DNA of 64,000 bases, taken from positions 118,837,001 to 118,901,000 of the forward strand of contig NC_092520.1 of NCBI RefSeq assembly GCF_037038585.1, in the 5' to 3' direction. Source of the DNA: Patagioenas fasciata (taxonomy: Eukaryota; Chordata; Aves; Columbiformes; Columbidae). Made by a program: the position numbers and the translations under genes. Below, in pieces: positions 34,001-53,123 of the stretch (positions are counted from its first letter, which is position 1; each line of letters starts with the position of its first letter). A model generated the notes under the pieces. The model had not been told where the DNA came from. It saw only the letters and a list, made by a program, of their open reading frames with translations, and did no database searches.

Positions 34001-37000
34001 GTCATGAGCTCTGTTCAACCAAAATTACATCAGCCATAGCATGTGACTCTTGAAAAAGAAAAGCCTTCCTTTAATGTTTTGATAACTTGATTAACAGACC
34101 CTTGGGTATTGGGCCAAATGCAGAGGAATGAACATTACTGGTTTGCCATGGAGGTCACACAATAAGACCAAGAAGGCAGAAAGTTTGAGAAAGTTTATTT
34201 TGTGTTTCTACCTTTTGCTATAGCTGGAGGGGACTGATCACCTTGCAGACACCTGTACACTGTAGGGTGTCCATGCTGCTGGGACCCTGTCTAGGAAGAG
34301 GTCCCAGAGATTCAGCTTTAGACATTTACCTTACAGGCCTTTACATCTAAGGTCCTGTAGTTGTTTCCTTAGGTAGCACCAAGTGAGCCGAGCCCTGAGC
34401 AGCCCAGTTTTGGTAGGAGGTTGGACTGGAGACTCCCCCCCGAGAGCCCCTCCAGCCTGAGCCGCACTGTGAGCCTGTGGCCACATCCCAGGACAGGAGA
34501 CAGGACCAGAAAACAGGATTAGAAGGAAGCTCACACAGTTAAAGCCAAACAGTTGTAGCCTCATGGGACACAGACCTTGCCAGAATAATTTGATTCTTAG
34601 ATTGGGTTTCTTTTTAGCAGGTGTAGTATATGCAGCCACACTATCATATGCCTATCTATCTCTCCTCTCTTTCATATCTCTTCTTTCGCCCCAGCAAGTT
34701 CTGAATGCAAGCTAACTTCCCTCTAAAGCCAGCAGAGAGAAAAGAGCACATCCAGCATGGTGTTCATCTAACCTATTTCAGATTGGCTCAGAGGCATACT
34801 GCTGTTGAAGTTTTCCAGCTGGTTTCTACCCCCTGGAAGCCCTTCCTAAGGGCATCACTTTACTGAAGACTCATGTTACAGGTGCCCTCACTTTTTCAGA
34901 GGAATAACCATGTTCTCCAACCTCACTTTTCTTCCGGCTGCTTGTCCATTTCCTTTACATTGCTGGTCATCTCAGCAAGGAAATTCAGACACCTTTCAAA
35001 ATATCTGCTTTCCTAAATCAACCAAGGGGTGCAAAAAGTTCTGACTAATACATGTAAACTTGCTTCTTTCCAAATTTGCTTTCTCCCTCTGCATCCTGAG
35101 ATGTGAAAGGACTATGCCTACAGCTTGGATACAAGGCTGTTTCTCAGCTCTGGGGTTGAGGAGCACAACAGACCCACACCAAGGTGAGATCCAGCCATGT
35201 ACATGATCCTCTGTGCTTCTTATTTCTGTACAAGGAGCTTGAGCAGGTCCTCTGAGTTAGACAGCCACAAGAGAAAAGCCTGTACTTCAGGGCAGAGGCA
35301 GCCAAAGACATTGAAAGTTTTTTTTGCCCATGGTAAAAAGTAGGAAAAAATTACAATATCCAACCGTGGCTTACAGTGGCACTGGAAGGCAGGTAGGGAA
35401 ATGAGTCAACTAGATATCACCATGCTAGAGTGGAATAAAGACAAGAGCAGGCAGCTGGAGGGCAAGCAGACAGCTAAAAACAAAATATGATTCTGCTAAC
35501 TCTGCATCTCCATTTTACCCACCAAGTGGACTACTGGGAAGGGGAAGCACAGCTGTTGTGTTCCTACTACTGCAGCTTGAAAGCAGATCGTGAGATCATT
35601 AGTTAAAGCTATGATATCACTGTAGGCCTGGGCAAAAGAGGAAAACAATGATTCTAAAAAGATAATTTTTTTTTTTTCTGATAACGAATCTGTAAAGCAT
35701 CAAAATATATGAAGCTCGCTCACTCTTCATTCAGCAGTCCTGAGCTTTCTCATTTTTAGAACGAAAGTGAGCATAAAATCACCCAAATGTTTACAGGCTC
35801 ATGGCGGTTAGCAGGAGGTTGAGAAATGCAAGTCCCTTTGAGCTTACAGTCTCAGCTCCCTTTGCTCTCACCGAGTTCAGGAGAGATATTTAGGAAACGT
35901 AGGATACAGACAGACAAACACATTTATGCAGCGGTCTGTGTTCCCTTTCATTGCTTGTCTTGCCAAGGCGTGACTGCCTAGAGAACCACAGCCAGTGATA
36001 TACCTGTGTCAAAATGCATGTGTACTACAGGAAAATGGTGAACTTGCAGCCTACCTTTGCTCGGGTGTTAGCTGTGGTCTCTGTACAGCACCTAGATTTG
36101 CCCTGATGGCAAGACTGGTGGTCAGGATGTGTGATTCTTCCCTCAGTTCCTCCCATGTGAGCTTTCTACCCATGCTTTCAAAGAAGAGCCAACCAAGAGT
36201 GGTGCAGATAGACAGAGCTGCTGCTTTAATGGCACATGTTAGTGGAACCACCCCAACAGCAGAAGTCCCCAGCTTATGCAAGGCCCCGGCATGATAATCA
36301 TGGCTGAGCAGAAGAATTTGCACAATCTCCAGTTATTATTTAATCCACCATCTATGGAAAAATGTCAGACTATTGTCTTGCAAAAGTGCAGAGTGATGTC
36401 AAGAGTTGTAAAATTTCTCACATGAGCTTTCTCAATTCAGGCTCAGAAAAACACAAACAAAAATGTGACTCACATATTCTGAATGACAGGGCATCTGAGT
36501 CTCAGCTTCCACTTCCAGCAGCACATGCGTGAGCAGGCATGTCCCTATGTGTAACTGCCCCTCTTGTCTTGATTAGGTAGGTTTCCTTCCAAAACAAAAG
36601 CTAACAGTTTTGCTTGCTACATGGGAAATGAGGACAGGAGAAACGTTTTCTTACTTTGCTTCTCTTTAGAACTCATCTCCAACGGCTAGCCCACAGGCAA
36701 CAGGCACAGCTTCTCTTTGAAATGTGCAGACAGACAGAAGTCTAAAAAAAATATGGATTCACATATTTTCCCACAGGACCTAGAAGTCTCTGAGGAGTTT
36801 CTTAAATACACACAATACCACCGCAGATTGTGCATGTAGGTGCCTCTGGAGGAATGGAGAGGAATACAGATATCTCCTAAACAGAAAATTCCCAAGTATT
36901 TAGTCCTTGTATGGACAGATAGCAAAGGAAAGCTCCTTGTCCTAGGGCAGCCAAAGTTCACATAGTCATCTCCCACTGTCATCCCTCCCTACACATACAG

Positions 37001-39170
37001 AGTCTTCATTTTCCTGAGGGTATTATGCTCCTTAACAGCATTTTGATTGCTTCACCCATCAGATCTTGACATCACCTGGAGTTTCATCTGAGGCAAACCT
37101 GGCATGCATCTGAAGTCATTCCCATTGGAGGATCAGAGCCACATGACAGAGGCTTTTGTGGGAGAGCAACCTCTAGACAGTCGTTCATCTCATCCCAAAC
37201 TGACAACAGGCAAACTGCAGCCTGGAAATTCACATTTCTCTCTACCAGGCTCCTTTAATGCTTACAGAACTGGCTCCCCTGACAAGCTGTCTCCAGGAGA
37301 GATTAAGCTCTAATTGGGCCTAATTGCTCTAAGTTGCTTTAGGTTGTTGCAGAGAAGACATTTGTTGACAGCAGGCCAACATTGCATGAGCAGGCATGAC
37401 TGATGGTACATGTTAGATCACCATCCCACGAGATGATCTGGCAGTAGAAAACAGGCTGGAGTCAGGCATGGGCATGCAGTTCACCATGGACCAGAGAATC
37501 TGACAGAGATGTTGTACATGTTTTTTTCTTTATAGCCTGGCTTTATGCCAGCCACAGAAGGACAGAGGACAGACAGCCAATACCTGGTCCATCAGAGAGC
37601 CTTCTGGTACAAGACAAACCACCCAGCTTTTTTTGCACATTTAAAACATTTGACTGAAGGTTTTTTTGAGAAACCAACACTGTGTGTCGTTGTGCTTGAA
37701 CACTGTGAACTGATTGAAGACTCCCAGTGTTAGACTTATTGTGACATTGGAATATGGCTTCATCATGAATCAGTTCTGCCTCAGGTCTTGCCTCAGATGT
37801 ATCATCTATTTTCCAGAGTATCAAATTCAGCATTTAAAAGGAGTTTCAGTAAGAAAAGATGATGCCAACAGAGGTCAGTGCATCACTGTAACTCAGTCCC
37901 TCTTAATCTTATCTGGTAAAAATAAGTCACATTGTAGATCATGATTTTTTTCAAATGGGGGATGTGATTTAAAAGATATTTGTGAGGAACATCTTTTAAG
38001 AGTAATCAGTCTAGTGACTAGGTCATCCTAAGCATATCAGAAGATAAATGAATAAAAAAATTCCCTATTTTTAAAGTAAAAGAACTTTAGTGAACCTAGC
38101 ATTTTTTGACATTTCTTCCTCCTCCACTCCTCAACCACACACAAATTTTTAAAGCAGATGCTGAAAATAAATAAGAAGTTTGTAAAATTACCCTATGTGG
38201 TTTTAATTATTAGAAAGGTCACTAACCTGACAGGAAACACACCTTATGAACTATGGCTTGCGTTAGGACATGAACAAGGAACGATACATGGAAATGTGCC
38301 ATTGAAATGGGTAAAGCAATATGTTAAAGTAAACAGGAGGTTTGCTTTTCACCCTATTGAGAAATCCGTAGTGACAGATTGTAGAAAACAGCAACCCTTT
38401 CCCAGTGACCTCCCTCTTAAGGAAAATCAAGAGCACATTCCTAGGACAGCCGCCTTAAAACCACCCCTGCAGCTTTGATGCCTGCATGCTGAGGGGAGAT
38501 CACCTACACTGAAGAAGTGGTAAGGAGACACTCAGAGCTGACTCGAGTTGCTCCCACTCGCTCTTGTGAAAGTGGGAGTCAACAGACCTCATTGGCATGA
38601 GCAGCGAGTGGGAGGAGGATGGAGCAACAGCAGCAGCAGCCAGAGGAGGACAGACAGAATCTGCAGGGCTTGCTACCAGCTTTCCTGGACATTAATTTTT
38701 TGCATTCCCTTCTCTCAGTCTTTCCTCCCATTAGTGACCATTACCAGCCTCTACTGCAGTCCCCATATCACCAAAACTTCCCAGGTGTTAGTGGAGTAGG
38801 AGAAGGCAGACGGGGCTCTGCTGGGGCTCTCTGAATCTGCTAAAGATTTCTTAAGCAACCTTCTTTGTGCCTCAGTTACCCAAGAGTAGAGATTATAAAG
38901 CTGATCTCACCCCAGCTCCTGCAGGCAGATGGTCTTTATGTATCTGTACCAAGTTTTCCCTAGCAGGCTATCAGCTGTCCTTGGCATCCTTTACACCCTG
39001 CTCTTATACAAGCAGTATAATGAACATTATATGCTGCAAAGAGGGTTATTAATCACAAAAACAATGAAGCGCCTGTCAAATGAGGGGAAACAAATTGAGC
39101 AATACCAGTCTCCAGCATCCCTTTACTGAGAGGCATCCTGAGCAAATCTATGTAAACCTCCCTTTAGGAA
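28100..39170. other. Intergenic region, no recognised gene (left part)
   Basis: I looked for splice-bounded conserved frames on both strands and recognised none. Open frames are short (up to about 109 aa). A GTT/T-rich low-complexity tract lies at about 31226-31283. One frame at 38158-38478 has a protein-like composition but no family match. Confidence 0.6.
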
Positions 39171-39189
39171 CAGAGCTTACAGGAGACCT

Positions 39190-39681
39190 CTAAGCACCAA
39201 GAAGGCAGAAGCACTGGTGAGGCCCCACCTCAAATATCATGTTCAGTTTTGGGCCCCTCACTACAAGAAAGACATTGAGGTGCTGGAGCATGTCCAAAGA
39301 AGAGCAATGGAACTGGTGAAGAGTCGAGAGGGGAGACCTTATCAATGTCTACAACTATCTGAAAGGAGGTAGTAGCATGCAGGGTGTTGGTCTTTTCTCC
39401 CAAATAACAAGGAATAGGACAAGAGGAAATGTCTTCAGGTTGTGCCAGGGGAGGTTCAGATTGAATATTAAAAAAAATTTATTCACAGAGAGAGTTGTCA
39501 AGCATTGGAACAGGCTGCCCAGGAGAGTGGTCAAGTCACCATCCCTAGAGGTATTGAAAAGATGTGTAGACATGGCACTTAGGGACATGATTTAGTAGTG
39601 GGCTTCGTAGTGTTAGGTTAACAGTTGGACTTGATGGTCTTAAAGATCTTTTACAACATAAATGATTCTGTGATTCTATGA
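39190..39681 (+). mobile_element. CR1 LINE fragment, 3' end, plus strand
   Basis: Encodes the CR1 ORF2 tail ([35 protein letters not shown]) and ends in the diagnostic tandem octamer (GATTCTGTGATTCTATGA). It is 5'-truncated. The well-kept tail suggests a younger copy than the one at 14.4 kb. Confidence 0.94.
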
Positions 39682-39689
39682 ACACTGTC

Positions 39690-42600
39690 AACACTCACCC
39701 TCACTGCTCAAAGGCACAAGCTTACACCATCGCTCAGTGATCTCCGAGGTAACTTTAATTTTTTGACCGATGCCGCCTACATTTGTGAGAGGAGTCCAGG
39801 TCACCAGAACATTAAGATGAGATTCAGCTCATGCAACTCCACAGATACCTGCAGCGTAGGCGTCTACTGATGTCTGCACTACTCAGCTAAGACTTCTTTT
39901 GCAATCAAAAGGAGTAAATAATTAGAAGGTGCAATTCACTAGCCTCGAGTAGACATCTAAAATCAGTCTGTTGAGTTACACCCTAGAGCTGCCTGTTTCT
40001 CTTCTCCACACAGTGAAGAATTTGTTGGTTTCAGAGCAATAACCTTTCCTGATAGAGCACAAAGACATGCCTGGAGAAGGGGAGAGAGCCCTGGTCCAGG
40101 TGGCCATCTGGCAGAAGTTGCAAGAGCACACAGCTGTGGCCCGTCATTGCAGGAGCATCACCTGCAGGGGGAGGATCCAGGTGCAGGCACGAAGTCTGAC
40201 ATAAGGCAGAACCGGCCAAAGTGCATCTGCCCTTCCCCTGCCTTGCAGCATCTGCTAAGGCATTCACGACCTAGCTCAAAACCCACCCATAGGCCTTTAC
40301 AGATGGGGAAGAGCAGGAGGACAAAGGCCACTGATCAGGCCTTCTAGCAGGAACTGGTAGTATTTGCAACATGGAAAGCTTCTGGGTCCATACACACCCT
40401 CATTTTCCCAGAACAATGTTAAATACTCTCAGACCAGAGGATGCTTCCCAAGATGCCCAGTATCCCAAAACACAAACCAGCCCAGCACCTTATAGTACTG
40501 GCAAGGTTGCCCCTTATCTGCTCCAGACCAACCTCACACTGCTTGGCTGTAACTGCACCAAACTCTTATTGTAACCATGTCATCCCAATGGCATTGATGT
40601 GGGGATGACTCCATCATCCTCCATAGTCCTATACCCTGCCCTGGCACTCCTCACCACATTACATACAGATGGGTCCCTTGTGGACCAGCCTGGATGTTTG
40701 GGTCTGAGGCGATTTAAAAAAGAGGGCAGGTCTTTGCAAAAAGTATGAGAGAGGGAAGTTCAGCTTTTCCCCTGCCACTGTCTCTGGATACAAGAAACTA
40801 TGAGCAGGCAAGGAAGGCCGTGCAGAGGATGGAGCAAGCATCCTCAGTCTCCTACAAGTCCTAAGTGTCCCTCCAAGTACAATTTTTCCAAGTCAAGCTT
40901 TACTTCCAAATAATGGAGCCTACCCTCCTGTCACTTGCCTTTTCCCACACCTGCCAGCAATGTGTCCTTCCCCTCCCTGTGCCTTCACATGTCTCATCAT
41001 TATCACCTCAGCTTCCATGTTAAGTCTCACCTTTGGTAGCTCTTTCTCTTCATCTTAAAATCTTTCCAGTGTATCAATGCTGTGATATCAGTTCTTTCTA
41101 GAAGATATCACACTCTTGACAGGGTATTCACCCTTATCTTCCCTGACATGACTCGGGTACTGCTAAATGAAGAGTTGAACACTTTCTTCTTTAAAAAGAC
41201 AGAAGCTGAGGATGAGGGTCTTATACCTCCTCAGATGTTACCACTGTCTGCATTTACAGCTTGTGTGAGTCTTATTTTGGTGTAGGAGGAGAACCTGACA
41301 CCAACACCAAGTGTTCATTCGACTTTTGGTTTGTCAATACTGCAACACACAGCATAAACAAACTCAATAAACCAGTACTTTAAGTAGCTCAAGCAATCTA
41401 CAATCTTAGACAAAATAAATTAATCCACAGCTACTTCCATTCTTCAGCTGTTCTTTTGCAGACACCCATGTGGCTCCCAAGGAGATGCCTCCCACCACTG
41501 CAGCAGTTTTCCAAGTCAGGCCCATCTGCTGACCAAACTGACTCCACAGGTCATCCAGTAGTCCTGTTAACAGTTCATAGGGCAAGTGGCTTATCATTTT
41601 CCAAGAGTATTTTCATGTGAATAGGGGTTCAAAGTTCAATGCTTCTCCTTTGTAGGCTTTGCATTATTACCCTCTGAAATCTCTGTACACATTGACACAG
41701 AGAGATAATGACAAGAAGGCAGCAAAGATCCGGATTCAGAGTTATGTTTGTAAGTTTGACATTGTTGTGAGTACGGAGCATGATAGGGTCAAGGTAAAAT
41801 CAACAAACTATGCAAAGCCAGGTAATTTCAGCAGGGCGGTTACTTCTTTGTTCGGCCTATTCACCCACAGTAGGCAGCACTTAGAGAAATTTTTATTTAA
41901 AGCCTTTGTGTGTGTCCCCTCTCTCATTAACAAAAAGACCATCTTTAGGGTTTCTCTTTAAGACAAGAAAGATAATCTGAAAAATAAATAAATAAAGATT
42001 GCCAGAAAAATTATTATGTCTCCTTATCCAGAATTAAGAAATATTTTTACATCTTCTTTCCTGTCCAGAGTCCTAGGCACAACAGTAAAAGCTAGCAGAG
42101 CAAATCCTAAACCCCACATTTGCCAGTTCCAGACCTGTGGCAGCACATGCGTGCAGCAGCAATGCCATGGTGTTCAACCAACTTCATTCACATCCTAGCT
42201 GCACTTAGGAATACTTGGAAACCCTCGCTTTAGATTTATTAGGTTGTCTCAAAGACATGTCTTTTCAGGAAGGCAAGAAGAGGCAGCCAGGTTGTCCCAC
42301 AAGGGCTGGGAAACACAAGGACCAAAATCTCTTCCCAGCTGGCAGCCCATTCCTAGCACACACAAAAGCATGCAAGGAAAGTAAGAATTATCCAGCCTAG
42401 TAGAGGTGAAATATAGTAGTGTACATTAAACATAGTAAATATTTAGAAAAGCTTGTAAAAGCCAGAATGTACAGAGCAACCCCTCACAAGAGAAGCCAGC
42501 TCCCATCAGTCACTGCAGTCTTGTTGACAAACTTGTTTATGTTGTGCTTGTGATCCATGTTGGGCAGATACCCCATCAGCAGATTGCCCCTGGGCAGGCA

Positions 42601-45600
42601 GCAGCCTCCCTGCTCTGCTTCTCACCATGTGGGGCTGACCCACAGGAACCAACGTACTCAGTCACCTAGAGACCATCTCCGAGTGTGTCCTCACCAAGAA
42701 CTACAGATACCATATTGTTTCCTGCATGCACAAAGGGAATGAACCCAGTCCCATACCCACTTCCTTCACACCTTTGTCCTGCTCAAGGCAAAGGGCCTTT
42801 GCCTTACTTTGGTTCACACAGCTGGAGAATAGTTCTACTGAAGTTTTCAGGCAAGATTTTTTTTAGAAAGTAGAAGGAAAGAGTGGCTGGAGAGCCACTC
42901 TTGGATTCTTGGGGAAGCTCTAGAAAAAAAAGATGTATGAGGGTATTAAGGATTTCTCAAGAGCAAATTGTTTCAAAACTATATACTTTCCTTTTCTGAT
43001 AGAGCAAATAACCTAGTGGATAGGCCATTCAAAAAAAAAAAAAAAAGAAAAGGAAGGCTATTTTTTATTAAATAAAGTATCTGCACACACTTCCTTGTTC
43101 TTTTTTTTTAATTAAAGGTTGGGACACTTGACTTGCCTCCAGACATCCTGCCTTCACATTCCTCTCCAGAATGGGTAAACAGGACATCTTGCATAATTGT
43201 CAGTGTTCCTTATACCAGTTTGCCATTGACATGGTGCCAGAGGGCATTTAACACCTTCACTATTAAAACCCTCAGCAGCTTAATTACTAGTGGAATTATG
43301 AGTAAGGAAAAAAACAACAGCATGGTTGTTGAGCAAACATTAGAATGAGCTGAACATTTTATTTCTCAATCAAGGTGTCTTTGTGCAGCCCTATGTACTC
43401 ACCTCCCTTCCAGGGCAAGAAGGAGTGAAACAGAGTGATGGGCCAAGAGCCTTTATCCTGTTTTACCAATTATCTCATCAAGCAGCACAGAAGCAAAGTA
43501 CTTGCTTATGACCTAAATTAATGATCTAGTATAAGTGTCTGAAAAGTACCTAATGTGCGTTTTACAGTAGACATCAGGTAAATGCATTGAAATAATGCAC
43601 TTTGGAAAATCTTGTTTAATGGCCAAATATATTCAGTAGTCCTTAGTGAATGAAGCTCCTTTCTTGGCCCTCTGGATCTCAAATTTCTTTCTGGACTGTG
43701 GCTTAATTCAACTGGAGGTGCCAAATATGCCACCTACCTCCCGCATGACACATCATCCTTCAAAATGGGTAGGGCATTGCCATGGGACATGTGGATTGAC
43801 CTGCCCTCTGCCTGATCAGAGTGCAGAACCAGATCTCCTGCTTGCTGGCAGGCCAGAAGTCTACCACATGAGAGAACTGGGCATTATGGATATTTTAAAA
43901 GGGAAAAAAACAACCCAGCTTGGTTCTTTCAGAAGTGCTAGGAGGGACCCTCGCCAGGAGAGGGATGCTGGCTCTGAAAAAAAAACAAAACAAAACAAAA
44001 AAACCAACAAAACAGCCCCATGGAAACTGTATTTAACATTTCTGAGTGACTAACCACAGTTTCTCTGCTCCTCTGTGCATGGATTATTGTGGGAGATTAT
44101 CCTCAGGAGGCATCAGGTACTTACTCCCTTCTCATAGTGACTGAGGGCTAACTCAAGGCTTTGAATAGCAGCTGTGGAAAGGCCAAATACCTTAGAAAAA
44201 GACTCTGGAGCACCTGGTCTGGTAAATGATGAGTATTAGCCTCCTTGTAAGATCAAAAAGTGTCACCATTAAGAATCTAAAGGATCTATGTGTTGTGCAT
44301 CTTTCCAGGCAGTAAAAAGACAGCAAATTCGATAAAAATGCTAGATTTCACTGGATATCTGTAGGTCTTAAGCATTCTCAAATAATTAAAGTAAATGTTT
44401 CCATAGAAAATAGAGAAATACAAACAAAAGACAGATTTAAAAGAGTTGATTCAAAGAAGATCCGTTGCACATGCAGTAAGCTTTTCCTAAGAAACACCTC
44501 ACTGCAGGTGTGCTGAGGCCTTTGGGGAGACCCAAATTCAAGAATCAGTTTTGGTGCAGCCATTGGTGTGGGAGAGAACCCTGAAAAATTCAGGCAAAGG
44601 GAGAACTGTTGATAGGCCAGATATGCCCTCCCAGAGAAGAAAGAGGAGGTAAGGGTAATGCAGCAAGAAACCCAAGCAGATACATACAGCACTGAAGTCA
44701 GGGACAAGGACTTCAAACTCAATACTGAGCAATATGGACCACAAAGAGAGAGGAGAAAGCCAACAGCAAGTGAGATTATTCCAAATTCAGAGAGTAAACT
44801 CAGGGGAAAGAGGAGGAGGGGAAGGGAGAGGAAAGGAAATCTGAAGGAAAAGGGGAAAAGGAGAAAAAGACTTGAAACCTGAAAAGAAGAGAAGTCATGT
44901 ATGTAATTAGAAGGTGAAGCCATGCATGCAATAAGAAGATATGGAAAGCAGAGGGAAGTCCGTATGTCTGTGTGCAAATACAACCCCTGAAAGGACGTCT
45001 CTATGGAGCATTGATTTTCAGTATTCTAGTAGTCTGCAGCCTGTTTGTGCCCTGACCATGTGTGGTCCTGAGCATTTTCATAATATCTGAATGCAGGAAA
45101 AAAAATCCATAAGCATATTTTAAATATGGTTGCATAGTTTATTTTCAACAGCATAAATTGTGTCCTAAAGACAATACAGAAGAATTCATGATAAGGCAAA
45201 CGGAAGCAAGATAGTAAGGATGTAAAAATGAAGTCTGGATACTATGAATAAGTCTGATCACCCAGAAAATATCTCGAGAGGAGTTCCACAGCAGAGGAGC
45301 AGTCCGGTTCAAATCATGACTCTTAAAATGTCTATTCAAACCTGTCATACCATTGCTGGTACATCACTGTAACATGAAAAGACAAAACCAGGAGTCAGAT
45401 CCTGCTTCAAGAAACACAGACTTGAAAATCCAGAGCTGGTCATCAGAAGTTCAACAAAACTAAGCTCGAGCTTGAAGAGGTTTATGGAAAGTCACAAAAG
45501 ATATCAAGGTATAACATGGATTAACATTACCTCTCTAACCTACTGCATCATGCCACAGGCCCACAAAAGAAGGAATATCTTCCTATTCCAAAAAAGCACG

Positions 45601-45670
45601 CTCTTAAAGGTGGATTTAGAAATCCTCACATAGATGAATTCTGCAATTCATTGGATTTCTCCTTGTCAGA
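39690..45670. other. Intergenic region, no recognised gene (right part)
   Basis: Between the CR1 copy and the 3' end of the regucalcin paralogue. It contains a purine-rich plus strand at about 44640-44960, which leaves a 201-residue open frame on the other strand (44378-44983), and an A-rich tract at 43977-44013. No conserved exon was recognised. Confidence 0.6.
43977..44013. repeat. A-rich (CAAAA)n simple repeat
   Basis: Poly-A followed by three CAAAA units and A-rich flank, intergenic. Confidence 0.8.
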
Positions 45671-45690
45671 ATTACTGCAACATGTAAGCA

Positions 45691-45696
45691 TTTATT
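45691..45696 (-). terminator. RGN: Regucalcin paralogue: candidate polyadenylation signal close to the stop
   Basis: TTTATT on the plus strand reads AATAAA on the minus strand, 23 nt beyond the stop codon. If used, the 3' UTR would be very short. Another candidate lies at 45138-45143. Confidence 0.45.
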
Positions 45697-45718
45697 CTTT
45701 GTCATTTAGCATCAGTGT

Positions 45719-52431
<6,713 letters not shown>

Positions 52432-53103
52432 GGTCTGAGAGGAAGAAGGTCAGTAATGAATGAAAAGCTCTTGTTGTGGGAATTTTTCACGCCTATAAAG
52501 CTTAAAAGCAAAGTTTGTAAATGGCAAAGCCCTCCAAATCCCACATGACAGAGTAATTTAGGAGGTTCCTATGACATTTCCATGGTGTGGAAAATACAGA
52601 GCTGCTCTTGCCCCATGGGAAGATGGGGTTTGGCAGCAGCCTGGCATCCACATGGCTCCCATAGAGGCAGAAAGTCACCAGATCTCTGGCAGCCAGTGTG
52701 TATTTGTCTCCTTGGCTGCTTGATCAACCAAACCAAGCCTTACAAAAGCTTCCTCTTCCCACCAGCTCTCCTTTCATTTACTGCCCCTTCTCCAGCTTCT
52801 ACAGCAACAAAACAGGGGCCTGGCACATGAGCCACGGTGAAACACTGATTCACAGACCCATCCCACGTGAGGAGGATGCAATCACGCCATTGCCAGCTGT
52901 TTCACAAGGCCCAGGCAGGGGAGAAACCAACCTACTCACAGCAGCTGCCTGCTTACCCTTTTCATGTCCCCCCTCTGATGCTGCAGAGAACTGCCTTGTC
53001 CCACAGAGCCTCAGCACATGTCCACCCTCCTGGCTGCATGTCCAGCTTCTGCATCTCCCAACACCACCAGAGGAATATCTTCCATGAGCCCCTCCACCTG
53101 TCA

Positions 53104-53123
53104 GTTTTGTTTTGTTTTGTTTT
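53104..53123. repeat. (TTTTG)n simple repeat
   Basis: Four TTTTG units upstream of the regucalcin paralogue. Confidence 0.85.

Noticed and set aside
41406-41597. 63-residue minus-strand frame with a protein-like look (MGLTWKTAAVVGGISLGATW)
   Set aside because: Too short, no match I can name and no flanking exon; kept only as a note.
44378-44983. 201-residue minus-strand frame, the longest in the window
   Set aside because: It is the complement of a purine-rich tract and has Leu/Ser/Phe-rich low complexity with no recognisable domain.
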